This document shows, piece after piece, positions 1-12,800 of a stretch of 64,000 nt of DNA. The DNA comes from Hetaerina americana (Eukaryota; Arthropoda; Insecta; Odonata; Calopterygidae), in NCBI GenBank assembly GCA_022747635.1, contig JAKTNV010000023.1, positions 2,014,848 through 2,078,847 on the forward strand, given 5' to 3'. Under the pieces are notes generated by a model, which did no database searches, was not told the DNA's origin, and saw only the letters and a program-made list of their open reading frames with translations. Numbering within the stretch: the stretch's first letter is position 1; every line of letters begins with the position of its first letter. Both the position numbers and the translations under genes were made by a program.

Positions 1-475
1 CCCATTCTCCTGCTGGGGTTTTCTTGTGACGGCATTTATAAATCAAGTGGCCATATTGGCCTCTCACGTTTTCTTATGCCTGCATTCTCTTTTGAGTTTA
101 CCGGTGACATCCATTCATATGATTGCACAGAACCGTTCCTACTGCTACACCATCTTGTTTGAATAAAAAACTTGCAAATGATAAACTTCACATCTTGTTG
201 GCTGATGGGTCAGTATCTTTGATCAGGAAACCAGAGCAGTTTTGGTAAGAGGTGATTTGCAATCAAGCACATGGGGTGGTGAGCACAGCGTAGACTGGTG
301 CACGTACTGCCCTAATTACTTTTGATCAGTGCAGTTGATAGCACACTTCAAGATGACATTGACACTTCAAAATGAAGATTGATATTCCAGCTTAGAAATG
401 TAATTTAATGATTCATTATTGTATCAAACCAGTAACGTTAAACCACCTAATTAATTTCCACCACTATTTTTGTAT

Positions 476-612
476 ACAGGGAAAGGAACTGGCCCCCCTA
501 CCCTGATCTGTGAATTTCACATGGTGTTGGGCTTAGTAATGGGTGAACTCGACCATCACCTACCAAACCGACCTTTGGCTTGAATACTGCATTTATGGTT
601 TTTTAATTTTTG
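476..612 (+). repeat. SINE family S1, 3' fragment
   Basis: The stretch beginning GGGAAAGGAACTGGCC and ending in the CCAACCTTCGGGTTGA-like 3' hairpin matches the 3' half of the intact S1 copy at 16514-16784. The tRNA-like head is missing. The match to S1 is by direct comparison within the window. Confidence 0.8.
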
Positions 613-1129
613 TGTGTATGTGCTGTGTGTTAGAAACAGCACACAGATGATGGTATTGAAATGCTGCAAGGGTTTTGTGAAATAATTAGTCATTATTTTT
701 ATTTCTGTTTAGGGGAAGATGGAATTTGATGAAGTTATGGCTTCTCCAGTCATTTGTAAAAAGATAAATAAGTCTAATAGTAATACCGAAAAAGGAAAAC
801 TTAATTATTTGAACAATAGATAATGTATTTATTTGATTAAAAAAATATTGAAAAGCATAGAAAGTGAAAATATGAATGTATTATACCCGAGCGCAAGGCA
901 GAATGAAGTGTCTGGATGCAAGGCAAATACATTCTATTGATGGCACATGCCCAATTAAAAATTGTGCCTTGTTTGATTTTCTATGGGATTAATCCAGCTG
1001 ATGAAATTGCTGGTGAAATTAAGTGACGGACTAATATTAGGTATTTTCTCATGAAAATGGCACCATCTTCTCTGTGCTATTATTCATTTACAATTGAAAA
1101 AAATATTTAAATTTTGAATTCTTCATTTT

Positions 1130-3072
1130 TGAAACCTATCATGAACAATAAGTGAGGGAAAGGTGTGGAGATCTATCGAGGGGAAATGGGAATGTAACAA
1201 CAAAGCGATATCATAAACCACAAAAGAAACTTTAGGAACTTTTAATAGGAGAAGGACAAGGAAACCATGGATGGTGGATGAAATTAGTGGTAAGATAGGG
1301 AAATGGAAGGATGTAAACACAGAGTTAGGCAGAAGGAAGTAAAAAGACTCAAATAATAAATTGAGACAGGTGAAAATAGAGCAAAAGAAGTGTGGAAGAT
1401 GCAGTGTGAAGGTATAGAAGTGAACAGAGGAAGGGTGGCATTGGTGCACTATACAAGAAGGTTAAAACACTGTCAGCAAGTAAGAAGGGAAAATGTTTAA
1501 AAATCAGTGATAAGTTTGCAAAAATATTAGTGGAACGAGAAAAGGTCAAAGAGAGAGAGAGATGAAAAGGATGTATGGAAGAACTGTATGGTAAATAACT
1601 TAGGTCAGCAAGGTCAGGCATAGAAAAAGAATATGACCTAGATGAAGATAGCTTAGGTCGTGGCTTACCTGAAATGTGGGAGGAAAAGATTTTATGGACT
1701 AATTTGTTGCATATATGATGAAGGAATCTGGGTGGGTCAATGTTCTTATTTTGAAAAAGGCAAAGGCTACATCATGTGAGGACTCAGAACAATTGCATTG
1801 ACTTAGCACGCAGCTTAACTGGTTATCAGGATCATCAGCAAAAGGACCGAGAGAAGCGCAAATGATTACTGAAGAGATGATCCATTTGGGATCAGGAAAG
1901 GGAGAGGCATGCAGATGCATGATCTCAGTAATGAGATCACTAATAGAGTGGAATATAGAATACAACCAGTACATATTTGCCTGTTTAGTAGGTTTTGAAA
2001 AGGCGTATGATTGAGTGAATTGGAAAAACCGATGAGTATGTTGCAGAAAATAGGAATAGATTGGAGGGATAGGAGGCTAATCCACAAACTGACATGTCTC
2101 AGGCTGCTCAGATGCAAGTAAGGGATGGAGAGTCCAGATTGGCAGTGTTAGGAAGAGGAATAAGGCAGCGTTGTCCATTATCACCTGTGCTCTTCAACGT
2201 GTATGTGGAGGTAATGATTAAAGATGCATGGGCAGAACTGGAGATATGAATGAAAGTCTGCGGGGAAGTCTTAAAATCAGTTAGGTTTGCTGATGACCCA
2301 GTTGTAGAATGTCAGTCAGCCAAGGGGTTGTAAGTATTGCAGATTGAATCTGAAATTCAGTGAGATAGATGTGGGATGAGAATAAATATGCATAAAAGAA
2401 AGGTTTTGTTGTTTTCCCGATAGAGAAAGGCTAAGTTAAGCATTTAAATGGGAGGGCAAAAACAAGTACTGGTGGAACAGTTTACGTATCTTGGAAGTGT
2501 TTTGGACCAAAATAGCCGAAGTAGTAGGGACAAATAGAGAAGAATTGCACTATGCAATTAAGCTTTCATGAGGGGAAGGGAATCGATGACAGGAATGTCA
2601 AGTGAGGATGTTAAGAAAAAGCTCATCAAATCTTTGATATGTAGCGTGTTTATATACGGTGCAGAAACATGGTCATTGAAGTAGGATGATAGGTGTAGAT
2701 TGGAGGCTTTTGAAATGTGGGTGCGGAGAAGGTTAAGTGGACAGAAAAGAAAATGAATTAGGAAGAGCAGGGCATAGTGAGGGAGTAGAGGGGATTCTTG
2801 GAAGAAATCATAAGGGGATAGGAAAGATGATGCCGAACATATTGATTGGTAATGGGATGTTCAAGACTGATGTAGGGGAGAATGTTAGTAAAATGAGGGA
2901 GGGGCAGGAATAGGATTGGAATGTTGGACGTAATGAAGGGAGTATACAGAATTGAGGAGGGTCTTTTACAGTGCCGGATGTCAAGCATGATTTGTAATGA
3001 GAGGTAAGTAAATGTGTCATTTTGCAGTTGTGTCCATCGAAAACCTACCTTAACCAGTAGATTACCTATAAT
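1130..3072 (+). mobile_element. Decayed FADD-type LINE: linker, reverse transcriptase and 3' end
   Basis: Read on the + strand with several frame changes, this holds a linker rich in K and E (about 1250-1560), a reverse transcriptase with a FEKAYD-like block near 1995-2010, a CPLSPVLFNVY-like block near 2175-2205 and a FADD catalytic motif at 2286-2297. A C-terminal YGAETWSLK block follows near 2653-2680. The 3' end shares a GTTGTGTCCATC...AAAACCTAC...TTAACCAGTAG tail with the copy ending near 23960. Internal stops (for example right after AYD) show it is dead. The endonuclease domain was not seen, so the copy is probably 5' truncated. The clade is not assigned. Confidence 0.8.
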
Positions 3073-3764
3073 AATAATTATGAACAAATGATTGAATTGT
3101 GAACAAAATAAATTAAGCTGCAGCTTTTTTTCCATTTAAGGAATTCAACAGTAAGCGTACATTTGCGTTAGTGTAAATAAATTATCATTGAAACTAGGCT
3201 CAGGATATATCTGTGAAAACCTCATAATTTAGTACTGTTTTTCACTGCCCTGCCATGTGTCCTAACCAGAGTTAGTGGCTCCAATGGTTTTCTAAATATT
3301 CCCTTGGGTATTCTTATTTCTACCCTCATATTGGCAACACATCAGCACAGATTGTCCCAATCAGCACCATGAATGTTTACTTATTTATTTCCATCTGTTG
3401 CAGTGTGTACGAGTCAGCAAAAGTTGATTGGAAAGCATAAAAGGCATATGTTGATTCAAGTTTTGTGTGGTATGGGATATTGGTTTTACAATACCTTTTG
3501 AGGATGTGTGATGGGACGTCAAAAGCCTCAAAATCTGAAGGGCGCTATGATTAATCATCCCTCAAAAACTCAATAGTTTAATCACCGTTGTCAGCCTAGG
3601 TTTTTGATAAATAACTAAGCATATAAAAGCAAGACTGATGGAAACTCATCCCTCAACAGAGTATGCATTGGCCTTGATTGTACCCATTTGTAAAAGTACA
3701 ATCGGACCTATTCATAAAAATTAGGTGTTCTATGTTGTATTATTGTTTTTTTTTTCAATTTCAG

Positions 3765-3865
3765 GTGGCAGACATTCCTACGCTCTCGATTTGTAGCATC
3801 CTTAAAGAACAAGGCATATGTTTTTTTCGGTGTAATGTTCATCACTCTCTTGATCTTTTTTTGTG
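3765..3865 (+). CDS. Bap31: Bap31 exon 2
   Basis: The exon is 101 bp. The acceptor is a pyrimidine tract ending TTTCAG at 3764 and the donor is GTAAGT at 3866. The first base completes an Arg codon started in exon 1, followed by WQTFLRSRFVASLKNKAY, the conserved loop after the first helix, and then the second membrane helix. The last base G joins AT of the next exon to make Asp. Confidence 0.9.
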
Positions 3866-6800
3866 GTAAGTGTTTTTGTTTTATTATAAAATTTTTTCTA
3901 TTTGTTGTCTTAAATTTTGTTCATGGTCAGTTATGTTATTTTAAAGCTACTAATGTTTTGCCAAAGTTAACATTTGGTGGAGTCATCAAATACTTAAGTA
4001 TAGTACTATAAATGTAAGAGTATTAAAATATAGTAATGATGATTGCATATTGTCAACTTATTTGAAATCATTGCTATTTCTGAAAATTTTGAGTTTGTGG
4101 AAACTTATTATTTTGTCAGAAAGTGTGGTATCCAGTTCTTAGTATATTTCTATTTAGTGCTGAAGGATGTTTTTTTATAATTCTAACATTTAAAGTGGCC
4201 ATCGGTTAATAGATGAGGGCCTGTGTATAGAAATAAATATTAAATTCCATGAGGATAAATTGATTTGCCACCTACCTAATTCAAATGGACCAATTGTATG
4301 TATAACTTATAAGAATTTAGTAATCACACTTTCACAATGAGAAAGTTCGACTCTGAAAAAGTCTGTTATGTTGCAGTTCATCAAAATTTGAAAATTAATA
4401 TGCATCAATAATGCATAATTATCTATAATTGTATATTCTGCATCAATTGCTTACTGTGTTTTGTGGATCGTCTTTGATTGCGGTGAAAGTTGGGGGGGAT
4501 GTGGAATTCCCATTGTTTTAAATAAAACAAATTACATTGAAGGTGGTATGCTTGAAATATTTATTTTTTTGGTTAAAAATGTCTTCTTTCAATCAACATA
4601 GATTCAATTAGAGAAATACGCAAGTACTCTGGGAAAATTTCGGGAGAAGGAGAGCACCTTCATGTTGCTGACGAGACACATGCATCTCTGCGGTTGTTCA
4701 GGGCACAACGCAATTTCTACATTTCTGGGTTTGCTCTTTTCTTCATGTGGTAAGAGAACACCTTGGCTCTTCTCAGTATTATTCTTGTAAAAATATATTC
4801 TTATTTTTGGAATTGTGCCTTTTTTGTTGATCAAATGTATACCCATATTTCTTTTTATTTCATTGCACAGAACACTTACAGGTATTGATCTCAAGCCATG
4901 TATCAATAATTTTCAGTGATCATAAATGAATTTCGATTAATGGTATCAATATTTCATTGATTGGGAATCATGGAAAAAGCAAAAGGTAATTTGTTGTCAG
5001 CCATTTTAGAGATCCTGAATTGCATTTTGATAGAGAATGTTTGGCTGTCTTGGAATGAAATAGTTTAGGAAAGGTTGTTTTGCTTTTGGCAAGACCTCAC
5101 CTTTAATATGAATAAACTGTTTGGGGACTCATGTAAAAAGACTTGATCATGGATTAAACAGAAAGCTTCTCATTTTTATTGGATGAACTTGTGTTGGAGA
5201 CATTTACACAAAATATGATTTTGATTAAACTTTCATAAAAGTACATACATATTACTCATGTTTGATTTAATGCTGACATGGAAGGAATTAACCAAGCACC
5301 ACATTGCACTAGTAGATGAGGCCACAGGAAGAGGCTAAAGGAAGCTGAGGTCAAAACCCACTGATATAAGGATTCATCAAGTTCATAAGAACAATTCAAG
5401 AGGACAACAGTCGGAAGCATAATTTACAACACATTGATAAATTATTACTCTTATGGTTAATTATCTGACACCCCCTGGCACATACTGAGTTAATCAGTTA
5501 CTACCTTTTAAATATATTAAATTATCCCTCACAAAAATTGTATAATTTTACTAGAAATTATCTGTAAAGGAGAAGGGTACTCTTAACTAGGGATCAAAGT
5601 TTTAATGATATATCTAAGACAATGTCCTCATTTGTTTGAAATAATGGTTTGAGCATCACTTTGTAAATGTCAACATTAATTTTAATTTGAGGAATTAGAC
5701 TCCGAAAAAGATGCAAGATTAAAACACCAATATCCAATTGTTAGGATGTAAAAAGAAGTGAGCATAGTAGGCCATGCAGGTTAAAATATAGTTTCAGGGG
5801 TAGCAGATTGTTATTTCTTGGTGTCATCGAGATGTGAATTATGTTGTTTAATTTCTTAAACTTGTAATGTTTACTTTCTTTACAGTCTACTTAAGTATAG
5901 GCATTCTCTGCCACAGGAGGAATGCCAAAACATTTCCTTTCAGCAAACACATTAACAATCCCATACATTTTTATCCATTCATCCTATGGAGACGTAATGT
6001 TCTGGGAAGAGCTAAAAATCTCCCGTGGGAGCAGTGGTCGAAGCACAAGCAAAAATGTCATTTGAAAAACTAAGTGATTCTCAGTTTAAAGCTTAGGCTG
6101 GCATGAAAGATTTTGAGGTTGCCATAAATAGTGTCGAGTCATGTTTGTACCGAGGCAAATGATGCAGATAAGGCCTTATTCTCCAATTGGGAATAGAAGT
6201 ACAGATACTTGTTTAAAAACTACCATTCAAAGGCTATTGAAATTGTGATAAATTTCCATGCGATCCAAGAAAAATTTATTATGTTAAAATGGATTAAATA
6301 TAGTAGTGCTAAGTGCTCCAAAGAGTAAATTACTGTTTTCATGTGGGGTAACATGGATAGAGATATGGAACATTCACTTGTAATTGTCCAAGCTGCAAAC
6401 CCCAAATGTTATAAAAATTTAAAAGTTGCTGTGCAGAGAGCTGTGATCTGGTGACACAACTCAAAAGCTTGGAGCACAAATAAAATGAAGTACAGGAGTG
6501 TATGACTGTTTGCTTTAATGTAATCAGAGAATGAAAACAGTAGGTTGAAAGGTAATTTTTTCTTGGATAATAATGCCATGTGCCGTCCTCATCTAGATCT
6601 ACCATTAGAACTTTCGCGGTTCCCAGTAAATATTACAGTCATCACTAAACCCATGGATTATTTGTGGGCTTGAGAGGTTTGATTCACGGGGGGTTATTTA
6701 TTGTATTCAAGTTCAGTGCAGAGTTATGGAAACAGTCTGTCTTAACTGATGTGTCTACTGACAAAGAGAGTGAGGTGGCTAAACCTTTAATTATTCTGGA

Positions 6801-9800
6801 TGGAGGACATTAGTATTCAACGAATTTTCACGATTATAATACCAAGAAATGACAATCTGCTACCCCTGAAACTAATTTTGATGTGCTTTGGCTACTGGGC
6901 TCACTTCTATGTCCCACATACTGGTTAGCCTTAGCAATGGAAAGTGTGAAAAGTGAGTGCTACAAAATGCTTCCAACCACCTGGATTTATTGGTTTAACC
7001 AGGCAGCTTCAGCTTTGGAGCTCATAATTTTAATGCCTTTTGATTTGAACAATTTTTATTTATTTATTTATTTATATTTTTATTCGTATTTATTTATTTA
7101 CTTTTTCCTAATTAAAAAGGAACATAAGTTTTAGGTTATGACAGTGGTGCAAAATGACCATAGCTGTCGACGCACCCTACAAACCCTTAAAACTACTACT
7201 TTAAATGGTCAGGACAATAGTGATAGTATAAATACATACAGTATTAACCTCACTTCTGTTTTGGAATGTGATGTATCAAGGGTGACTGACTTTTTAAATA
7301 TGGTGACAAACATACCACTTAAGCGATTTTAATATGCATTCTTTAGTATATGTATTGATGATTATGGGGAGGACAGTATTGGACAAAATGGGGCAAAAGA
7401 AAATAATGGAACTACTGAACTGAATAACTCTAAATAAGCAGTCTGTAGTATTGAATAGATCAGAAATCTTCATCCAGTTAAAAGAGGAGCAAGTTACTCA
7501 AATGGATAAGAGGGCTGGGCCTACTGAGCGAGAGTGCTTGTGCTAGATTCTGGGTGATGCTGCTTGACAACAACAGTTGCACCCTATGTGTGATTTTTTT
7601 GACCTTCCTGGGAAAGCACAGGTGACACAGGGAAAGCAAATTACCCCCCTCCCCTTCCCCCAACCTAATGTTTGAATTTCAAGTATCAATGTACTAGGTT
7701 AGCTCTATACTTGCATATCAAATTGACATTCGGGTTGATAACTTCAGATTTTAGCAATGTTGTCAATCTATCGAGTTTGATAAATGATTATAAAAGCATG
7801 AAAGAAAACATTAGTGCAACATGAAAATTAAGTAGTGTATTATCTGTGATTATTTTGTGTGAACGAAAACCATATTAAAAACTCCTAAACTGCCCTCAAA
7901 CAAATTTGGTTGGTTGTAACAAAGATGTTTACATGTACTCATGAGAAATTTTACTAGTATAATATTTTATTTTTATCTCACACATAATGTAATCTTACTT
8001 TATTCATTTGAATTTAGAATAGTAATTTTGTCAATCATAATGTTGTGAATTGCTCATGTATCATTAAAATACTAAAATAGCCGATTTCCCTCGAGCATTT
8101 TTCTCCTATGGCGTTGGTAATTCAAGCATGCATGTAACAAAAATTTGGACTTTGGGGAAAATTTCATGAAAATGGTCATCTCTTGGATTTTCTAAGGAGT
8201 ATGAAGTTAAAGTGACTCCCATTCTTCCAAACCAGGGAGAAAGTTTCATTCAGATACTTACTAAGGCGATAGCAGACAGTGCTCTATGAATGTATTTTGG
8301 ATAATGGCAGAAGTCCTCTTTTAGCAACCAAGGAATCTCTAAATCTAGTGAAGTTTTTCATTTATTCAATACTAATAGCCGTAAGAGCTCAATTCAATCA
8401 ATATATCTAGTTAAGTTTGTTTGTAAACATGTTTATTCTTGGAATCTTGTCATTTTGATGTATCTCGACAGGGTTATCAAGCGGCTGTTACATGTGATAG
8501 CTGCTCAAGCCACAGTTATGGCTGAGAGTGTAGCAATTTTGCGTCAGGCTGAGTCAGCCTCCTCTCATGCTAGGACACTCCTTAATCTGCAGAGTGGAAG
8601 CTCTCCCTCGGGTGAAGCTCACCAAAATGTGACAAATGAGGCCCACGACATGGAGCTGAAAGAATTTAAGAAGAAGGTTGATTCCCTGGAGCATGGTAAT
8701 GTATATTTGAATCACCAATGGATCAAGTCCCTTGTATCACCTTTTTCACTTTTAAGAGGGTCATCCGGAAAGTAGTACCCGTTCGTGAAATAAAGAGACA
8801 AAAGTAAATATTAACAAACATAAAAAATTTTATTTGAAAGAGGATACTTTAAACTACTTCTCAACATAATCTCCAAGCAAATTAAGGCATTTGTCATAAC
8901 GTGTGACAAGTTTCTGTATTCCTGCTGCATAGTCCTTCGCCGCCAGCTCATTGAGATACGCGAGGGACCCATCTTGCACAAATTTTTGCATAATGCAGAT
9001 GGTGTTTAACAATTTCATGAACAATTGTTCGAGAAACATTGGGAAAATGCTCACAGATGTCATCAATTGTGACGCGCCGATCGTTCCTCACGAATTCGTC
9101 AACTGAGCTCACCAGTTGGTCTGTAATGACAGACGGTCTCTCCGAACGCTCATCGTCGTGTGTGTTCCCCCTCCCCATGTTGAAGTTGCGACACCACCGC
9201 CGAACAGACGACTCGTCCATTACATTGTCTCCATACACCTCCTTTAATTGGCGATGAATATCACATGGGCGAACGTTTCTTGCATTGAGGAATTTAATCA
9301 CTGCCCTCACTTCACAACTGGCGGCGTTCTCAATTTTTTTAAACATTGTAAACAATCACAGAAACAACACAGGCAATGCTAGCGTCACGCAACTTGGCTC
9401 AGAGAAGGCAGACAAGCCACTGAAGCTATCTGACCTCGTCCAGCGGCTACTCGCGTCGTCAGCACTTCATGCGGCACGAACGGGTACTACTTTCCGGATG
9501 ACCCTCGTAAATTACTCAGAATAAATTATAAATCATCATGCAATTTATGTAATTGGTAGTGGAAGCATAACTTTTTTGTAATTGACACGTGCATTAATGA
9601 CAAGTCTAATTTTGTTTTATCCGACAAAAAATGTTTTTGCTGACACCATGGCCTAGTTTTTACAGGTTATGCCACTAAGTGGTAAAACATAGGTCATAGT
9701 ACGCAAGTAGTAAATCGTGTGTTGAATATAATTTATTACTGTAATTTAAATAGCCATGCAATGTGTTAACTTGCTCTCAATATTATGGAATAATTAAGCC

Positions 9801-12800
9801 TGTTAATCATTAGTGGGCCATAGATTCCTTCTGTTCCCAGTGTACCCATATATTTTGGCTTGGGGTCATAGAACACACCAGCCAACTATTTTATTTATCC
9901 ATGACACCATATATTGTGTAAACCCATTTGCCACCCATTTCTTTTCCTCTTAAATTGCTGTTAGAAAAAGAGGATTTGTATAAAGAGTAATGAGGAAATT
10001 TGTGAATTAAAAATTATTTTCTACCACGTAAGTAAACCTTCCATCAGCTACTGTAGTCGAGAATGAGGTGATCGCTCCTCCTTAGTTTTATCCCGTTTAA
10101 AGTTTAAACAATGATTAAGCCGCTCAAAGTAATGCCATATTCCTTATTAATTTTCCTTTATAGGAGAGAATTTGCAATATTTTTATGAGTTCTAAAATCC
10201 ATGCTTGAGCTTTATAGATAGCAAGTGCTAGTTCCACAAGCACTAGCTATGACAGCACAGTGCAGGTACTTCAACTACTACCAAGTATTCAAGAAGTTCT
10301 CTCGGGTTTCCCACCGGGTCAGGTTGCAGTACACCGACGTTTCGAAGACTGACTCTGCCATCGTCTTCAGGGTGAAGTCGTCGTCTTGATTTCACCCTGA
10401 AGACGATGGCAGAGTCAGCCTTCGAAACGTTGGTGTACTGCAACCTGACCCGGTGGGAAACCCGAGAGAACTTCTTGAATACCATACGCCGGGAAAACCT
10501 GAGATCCTTTACTACGAAGTAATTTTCATAATGACAGATTTTTAGTAAGCATATTGGGAATCATTATTCATGACTTGTTTTCCAATCTGACATTGCATTT
10601 AAATTGATAAGCAATCACTGATTAATAAATTCTTGTTGTACATTGGAGGAAAAGTGGAGAGAAACCCAGCGTTGGCATTAGCCCACTCTTAATGGAAGGC
10701 ACCAAAAGGTCCACAGCTTTAACTTCCCATTTGATATATGACATACTCATATGAATTGCTCTCCACTAAGTACCCTGAGTAGAGATGTGGATACCGCCAA
10801 ATAAAAGGCACCACCCCCAGGGTTCAAACCTGGGCCATCTTGGTGGGAAGCCAGTACAATAGACCAACACATCCCAATCCCACATAGTTTTCTCTTGTGA
10901 TCATAGGGATCTCTTGCAGCCTGGCTTAATTTTGTGTAATAATTCTTTTAAAGAATTTCCCAGGCTGCAGTCTCACAAGGTTTGACAAGTCATTCACTAT
11001 TTACACTGCATTGTTTTAATTGGGAATATCATTTTACAAATGTGAATCCATATATCAGTGACCCTTGGTCAGTATATGTCCTTCGCTATTTATTTGTTTT
11101 CTCTGTGGCCAAGTGATTGGTTTAGCTTTCTGACATGGTTGGCACTGCTTTTCATTTGATGATAGAACTTTGTTTTGATAAAAGTATAATTCCACCCTTA
11201 TATAAATGGCTGTAAAACAGATATGAATTGTTCTTACCATTTGGTAAAAAAACTCAAATTAATCACAAAGATTGAAAAAGCAGAGTTAATTTGTTTATTA
11301 ATTGTAATAACTTTTTCCCTTTATCTATTTGAAACATATGAATTGAATTTGTTTTCTATCACGACCATATTTTCTACATATTTCAGTTATCCATATTTTC
11401 AATTATCTGTGCTTCGTCATGGATCCTTTAGCATGGATAATCGCCAGTTCTCGCTAGAGACATAATTTTTAATAACCAAATATTCCAGAGATGCCCTTCT
11501 TGGAAATTTAGGGACTAGGAGAATCTAATTGTTTCATGCTAAAATGAAAGTGCATATTTATTACTAAAAGCATGACATCAGTGACCAAAAATAATGCTTC
11601 TATAAAATGGTTTTCTATTTTTCTTTAAATGGCACTGCCACATTTTATAGAGCTTTAAGTGAACGTCACATTAAATCCAATTAGAATACTAATAATGTTA
11701 AGGTCCTCCTTGAAACAGTTAAATGTAATTTTTGGCTAGCACATGATTAACATTTGATGCACTGACAAAATTCTACGTGAAAAGGAACTGCAAAGTTCAC
11801 TCCCTTGTTGAAAATCACTAGAAATAAACATATCATAAACCATATTTAAAGAAATTTATTGCAAAAGGTAATATTATGGAGACAGATATAGAAGGGAAAA
11901 ATGCCTTAAAAGTTGCCAAAATATAGTTTGCTGGTGCAAAAATCATTGTGAACAGGAGCAGAGGGCAAAACGTTTTTCAAGTGAGGCTCTTGCCGAGGTT
12001 CCACATCGAAGTGAGGTACTTAGGAGAAGATTAGGAGTTTGAATGACCAAGCAGCAAAACATCTCTCTCCATCATCTATTGATGGCGCTAGGCTGAAAGT
12101 ATTAATGAATAAGGCGGGCATTTTTATTTTAAAAAATGTATATTTCTACAAAATATTTTGTACTAAATTGTTTGTAAGACCATAAACTACAATTTTACTC
12201 CACGTATCTCCGTGTAGCTTTAATGACTGCCTCCAGTCTCGGTCTGACGTGGTTGCTGGTCCGTTTTAATGAGCCATGACCCATATCGACGAATGTCGTC
12301 TCAATAGTGACACTCAACATTTGGATGTCTAGACTTGTTGGTGACCCTTTCAACCATACTCCACACACAGTAGTCCAACAGATTTTAAATTGGGTTGTTG
12401 GAGGCCAGAATTCTTTGGATCAAAAAATGTAAATGATGTACAACAACGAATTTTGCACCAAATGGCTCGCATGAGCTGGTGCACCATCCTGCTTGAAAAC
12501 TTATTGTCTTCAGATGATACATTTCCATTCACAGCTTCACGATGTTTGTCAAAGCATGCAAATAAACTTTTTTGTTGAGGTTTTCCCTTTTGTTAAAGAA
12601 ATGCGGTGGCATGACATCACCCTCGCAGGACAAAACTCCTGACACATAAAAATTTGCCTGAAATTTCATTCTGGAAACAACTGGGACACATTTGGGGTCG
12701 TTTCTATGACTGGTTAAAATGTTTGGTCAAAAAAATTCTGATTCATCCAGCAGTATAGGGAGCATGAAAGCAGATTGCAACATTCAACTTGCTTTGCTCT

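Larger units (their letters stand above)
1..3764 (+). other. Presumed Bap31 intron 1 (exon 1 not found)
   Basis: The sequence lies upstream of Bap31 exon 2. I looked for the exon that should encode the family's N-terminal ER-anchor segment (about 30 residues with a first membrane helix) and did not find it here, so it probably lies before the window. Apart from a SINE 3' fragment and a long decayed LINE, listed separately, the rest is AT-rich sequence in which I see nothing. Confidence 0.5.

Noticed and set aside
4604..4906. 100-aa minus-strand open frame
   Set aside because: It is antisense to Bap31 exon 3, whose plus-strand reading matches the family with correct splice borders.
8455..8775. 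106-aa frame taken as a complete small gene
   Set aside because: Its first six codons and its end are intronic; the central part is Bap31 exon 4 with splice sites at 8471 and 8696.
10243..10485. 80-aa minus-strand open frame with NVGVLQPDPVGNPRELLEYL
   Set aside because: It only reads through the palindrome. Such wording is frequent in automated arthropod gene models overlapping this repeat and is not evidence of a protein.
11340..11465. Possible pogo/Tigger-type end (ATCCATATTTTCAATTATCTG)
   Set aside because: No matching inverted end or transposase was found nearby.
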